Below, piece after piece: positions 62,815 through 64,000 of a stretch of DNA of 64,000 nucleotides. Made by a program: the position numbers and the translations under genes. The notes below the pieces were generated by a model. It searched no databases and was not told the origin of the DNA. It worked only from the letters and a program-made list of their open reading frames with translations. Position 1 is the first letter of the stretch, and every line of letters begins with the position of its first letter. Location of the stretch: positions 62,001-126,000 of the forward strand of contig MU270019.1 in assembly GCA_021432635.1 (NCBI GenBank). Direction: 5' to 3'. Origin of the DNA: Thozetella sp. PMI_491 (lineage: Eukaryota; Ascomycota; Sordariomycetes; Chaetosphaeriales; Chaetosphaeriaceae).

Positions 62815-64000
62815 ATGGCTCTCAACGAACCCCTTCCTGCGCCTGTGCCGGCTTCGGACGAAGCCACCACCACGGCCGCTCACTCTGAGCCCGACGAGAA
62901 GCGCATCGCAGAAGTCTCTAGCCATTCCACTGAGCAACCCGAGGGACTCAGGGACTTCCCATTATCATGGAAACTCACAGCTCTCGTTTGTGGCATCATG
63001 CTTTCCTGGGGCTCGTCGTTCTCCGAGAACACTCTCGGCCCCCTCAAGAGCACTTTGATCAAGCAGCTAGATATCAACAATGCCCAGGTTTGTATTTGGC
63101 ACCGGCGTGAACATTCGAGGCCGAAACTGATGCGGCTTAGTACGGAGCCATATCCTCCGCTACATCACTCGTGAATACCGTGCTCCCGATTATCGGTGGA
63201 TACGGCCTGGACTACTACGGTGTCGAATGGTAGGCTCATTCTCAATGTAAAATTGAAACATCTACAAGGCCGAGAAATTGTAGATCAATGTGTGAACTTT
63301 ACTAAAACTTTTTACGAACAAGGGGCTCAATGGCTTGCTCGATCGCAATCTTCCTCGGCGCTATCGTATCGGCGGCCGGTTCCAACCAAGACTCGTTCGG
63401 CCTCGTCATGGGTGGTCGAATTATCATGGGCTTCGGCAGTACCGTAATTGAGACATGTACTTCCAAGGCCAGTTACCGAATGAGGACATGCCATATACTA
63501 CCAAACTAACGCGCATATATAGATATTGGCCCATTGGTTCCAGCACAGAGGGATCGGTCTAGTTTACGGTTTGGACTTGTCGATTGGTACGTCAAAAGCG
63601 GTATAGATTCCATACATTTCAAGCTTCATGCTCTGACTATATTTTATCGGAATTTAGGCAAGCTCATAGTGCTAATGGCCAAGGCCACCGCGGTTCCGAT
63701 GCGAGATGCTTCCTCGTTCTGGGGCTGGGCGCTATGGATCCCCGCCATTGTCTGCTTCGCCAACCTGTTGCAGAACATCTTCTATGTTTGGTGGGCCTGG
63801 AGCCGTCCAGATTGGACACATATTCCAACGGGCCGCAAACTGGCGATCGAAGCACGTATTCGAGAGCAGTCCCGATCCGAGACAGGCGAAGTTGTCACCG
63901 TCAACACCCGCGCGAGCTCCCGACGAACTAGCGCCCTGCCCGACTGGAGGGTCCTTGGGCGTGTCCCGCGTTTCTTCTGGCTGGTCGTGTGCACCCAGAT
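62815..64000 (+). CDS. MFS transporter, MFSD1-like, partial at window end
   Basis: Start ATG 62815 (MALNEPLPAPVPASDEA). Exon one ends at NNAQ (about 63087). Introns then join YGAISSATSLVNTVLPIIGGYGLDYYGVEW, GSMACSIAIFLGAIVSAAGSNQDSFGLVMGGRIIMGFGS and, after further short introns, GLVYGLDLSIGKL. The gene continues through WALWIPAIVCFANLLQNIFYVWW to the window edge (DWRVLGRVPRFFWLVV). The block LPIIGGYGLDYYG...GGRIIMGFGSTVIE is typical of MFSD1-type MFS proteins, lysosomal/vacuolar in animals. The 3' half lies outside. The paired SreA-type motifs upstream suggest iron control, unexpected for the family. Exact exon ends after 63,480 are uncertain. Confidence 0.75.

Overview
The window reads as nuclear DNA of a filamentous ascomycete (Pezizomycotina, most like a Sordariomycete). 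Most genes carry short introns of about 50-90 bp with GT-AG ends and CTAAC-like branch points. The families present are typical of such fungi: Zn2Cys6 regulators, DUF3176, NCS1 and Git1-type permeases, ferric reductase, P450 and ERG2. Gene models below were built by hand from reading frames and splice signals; no database search was run.

Layout. 1-4,500 is a gene graveyard (alcohol dehydrogenase, ankyrin and acid phosphatase remnants) around one nucleotidyltransferase-like ORF with a poly-Glu tract. 4,542-10,573 is one large multi-exon membrane protein with a CorA-like end. 11,700-14,300 holds a frameshifted gene and an AT-rich degenerate block, and 14,339-15,326 a frameshifted intradiol dioxygenase. 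15,827-27,182 is a nitrogen-scavenging island: NCS1 permease, Fe/2-oxoglutarate dioxygenase, allophanate hydrolase, Zn2Cys6 regulator, and a protein that fuses a biuret-hydrolase-like domain to an allophanate-hydrolase-type amidase. Its divergent promoter is crowded with GATA sites. 27,489-34,514 holds a secreted PQQ-type beta-propeller, a metallo-beta-lactamase-fold lactonase and a DUF3176 membrane protein.

34,515-37,400 is gene-poor and carries a 548 bp foldback (inverted-repeat) element and a 15 bp minisatellite. 37,413-39,264 is a P450. 39,742-44,212 looks like a fungal phosphonate-use module: a PhnZ-like HD oxygenase, a PhnY-like PhyH dioxygenase and a Git1-like organophosphate transporter. 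Then follow a glycosyltransferase, ERG2, a second Zn2Cys6 regulator, a Gfo/Idh/MocA oxidoreductase, a sulfotransferase, a TPR-like protein and an MFS transporter. The right end has a ferric reductase and an MFSD1-like MFS gene (cut by the window edge), each with paired copies of the iron-regulator GATA motif ATCWGATAA upstream.

The two strongest candidate systems are the ureide/biuret island with its fusion enzyme and the PhnY-PhnZ-transporter phosphonate module.
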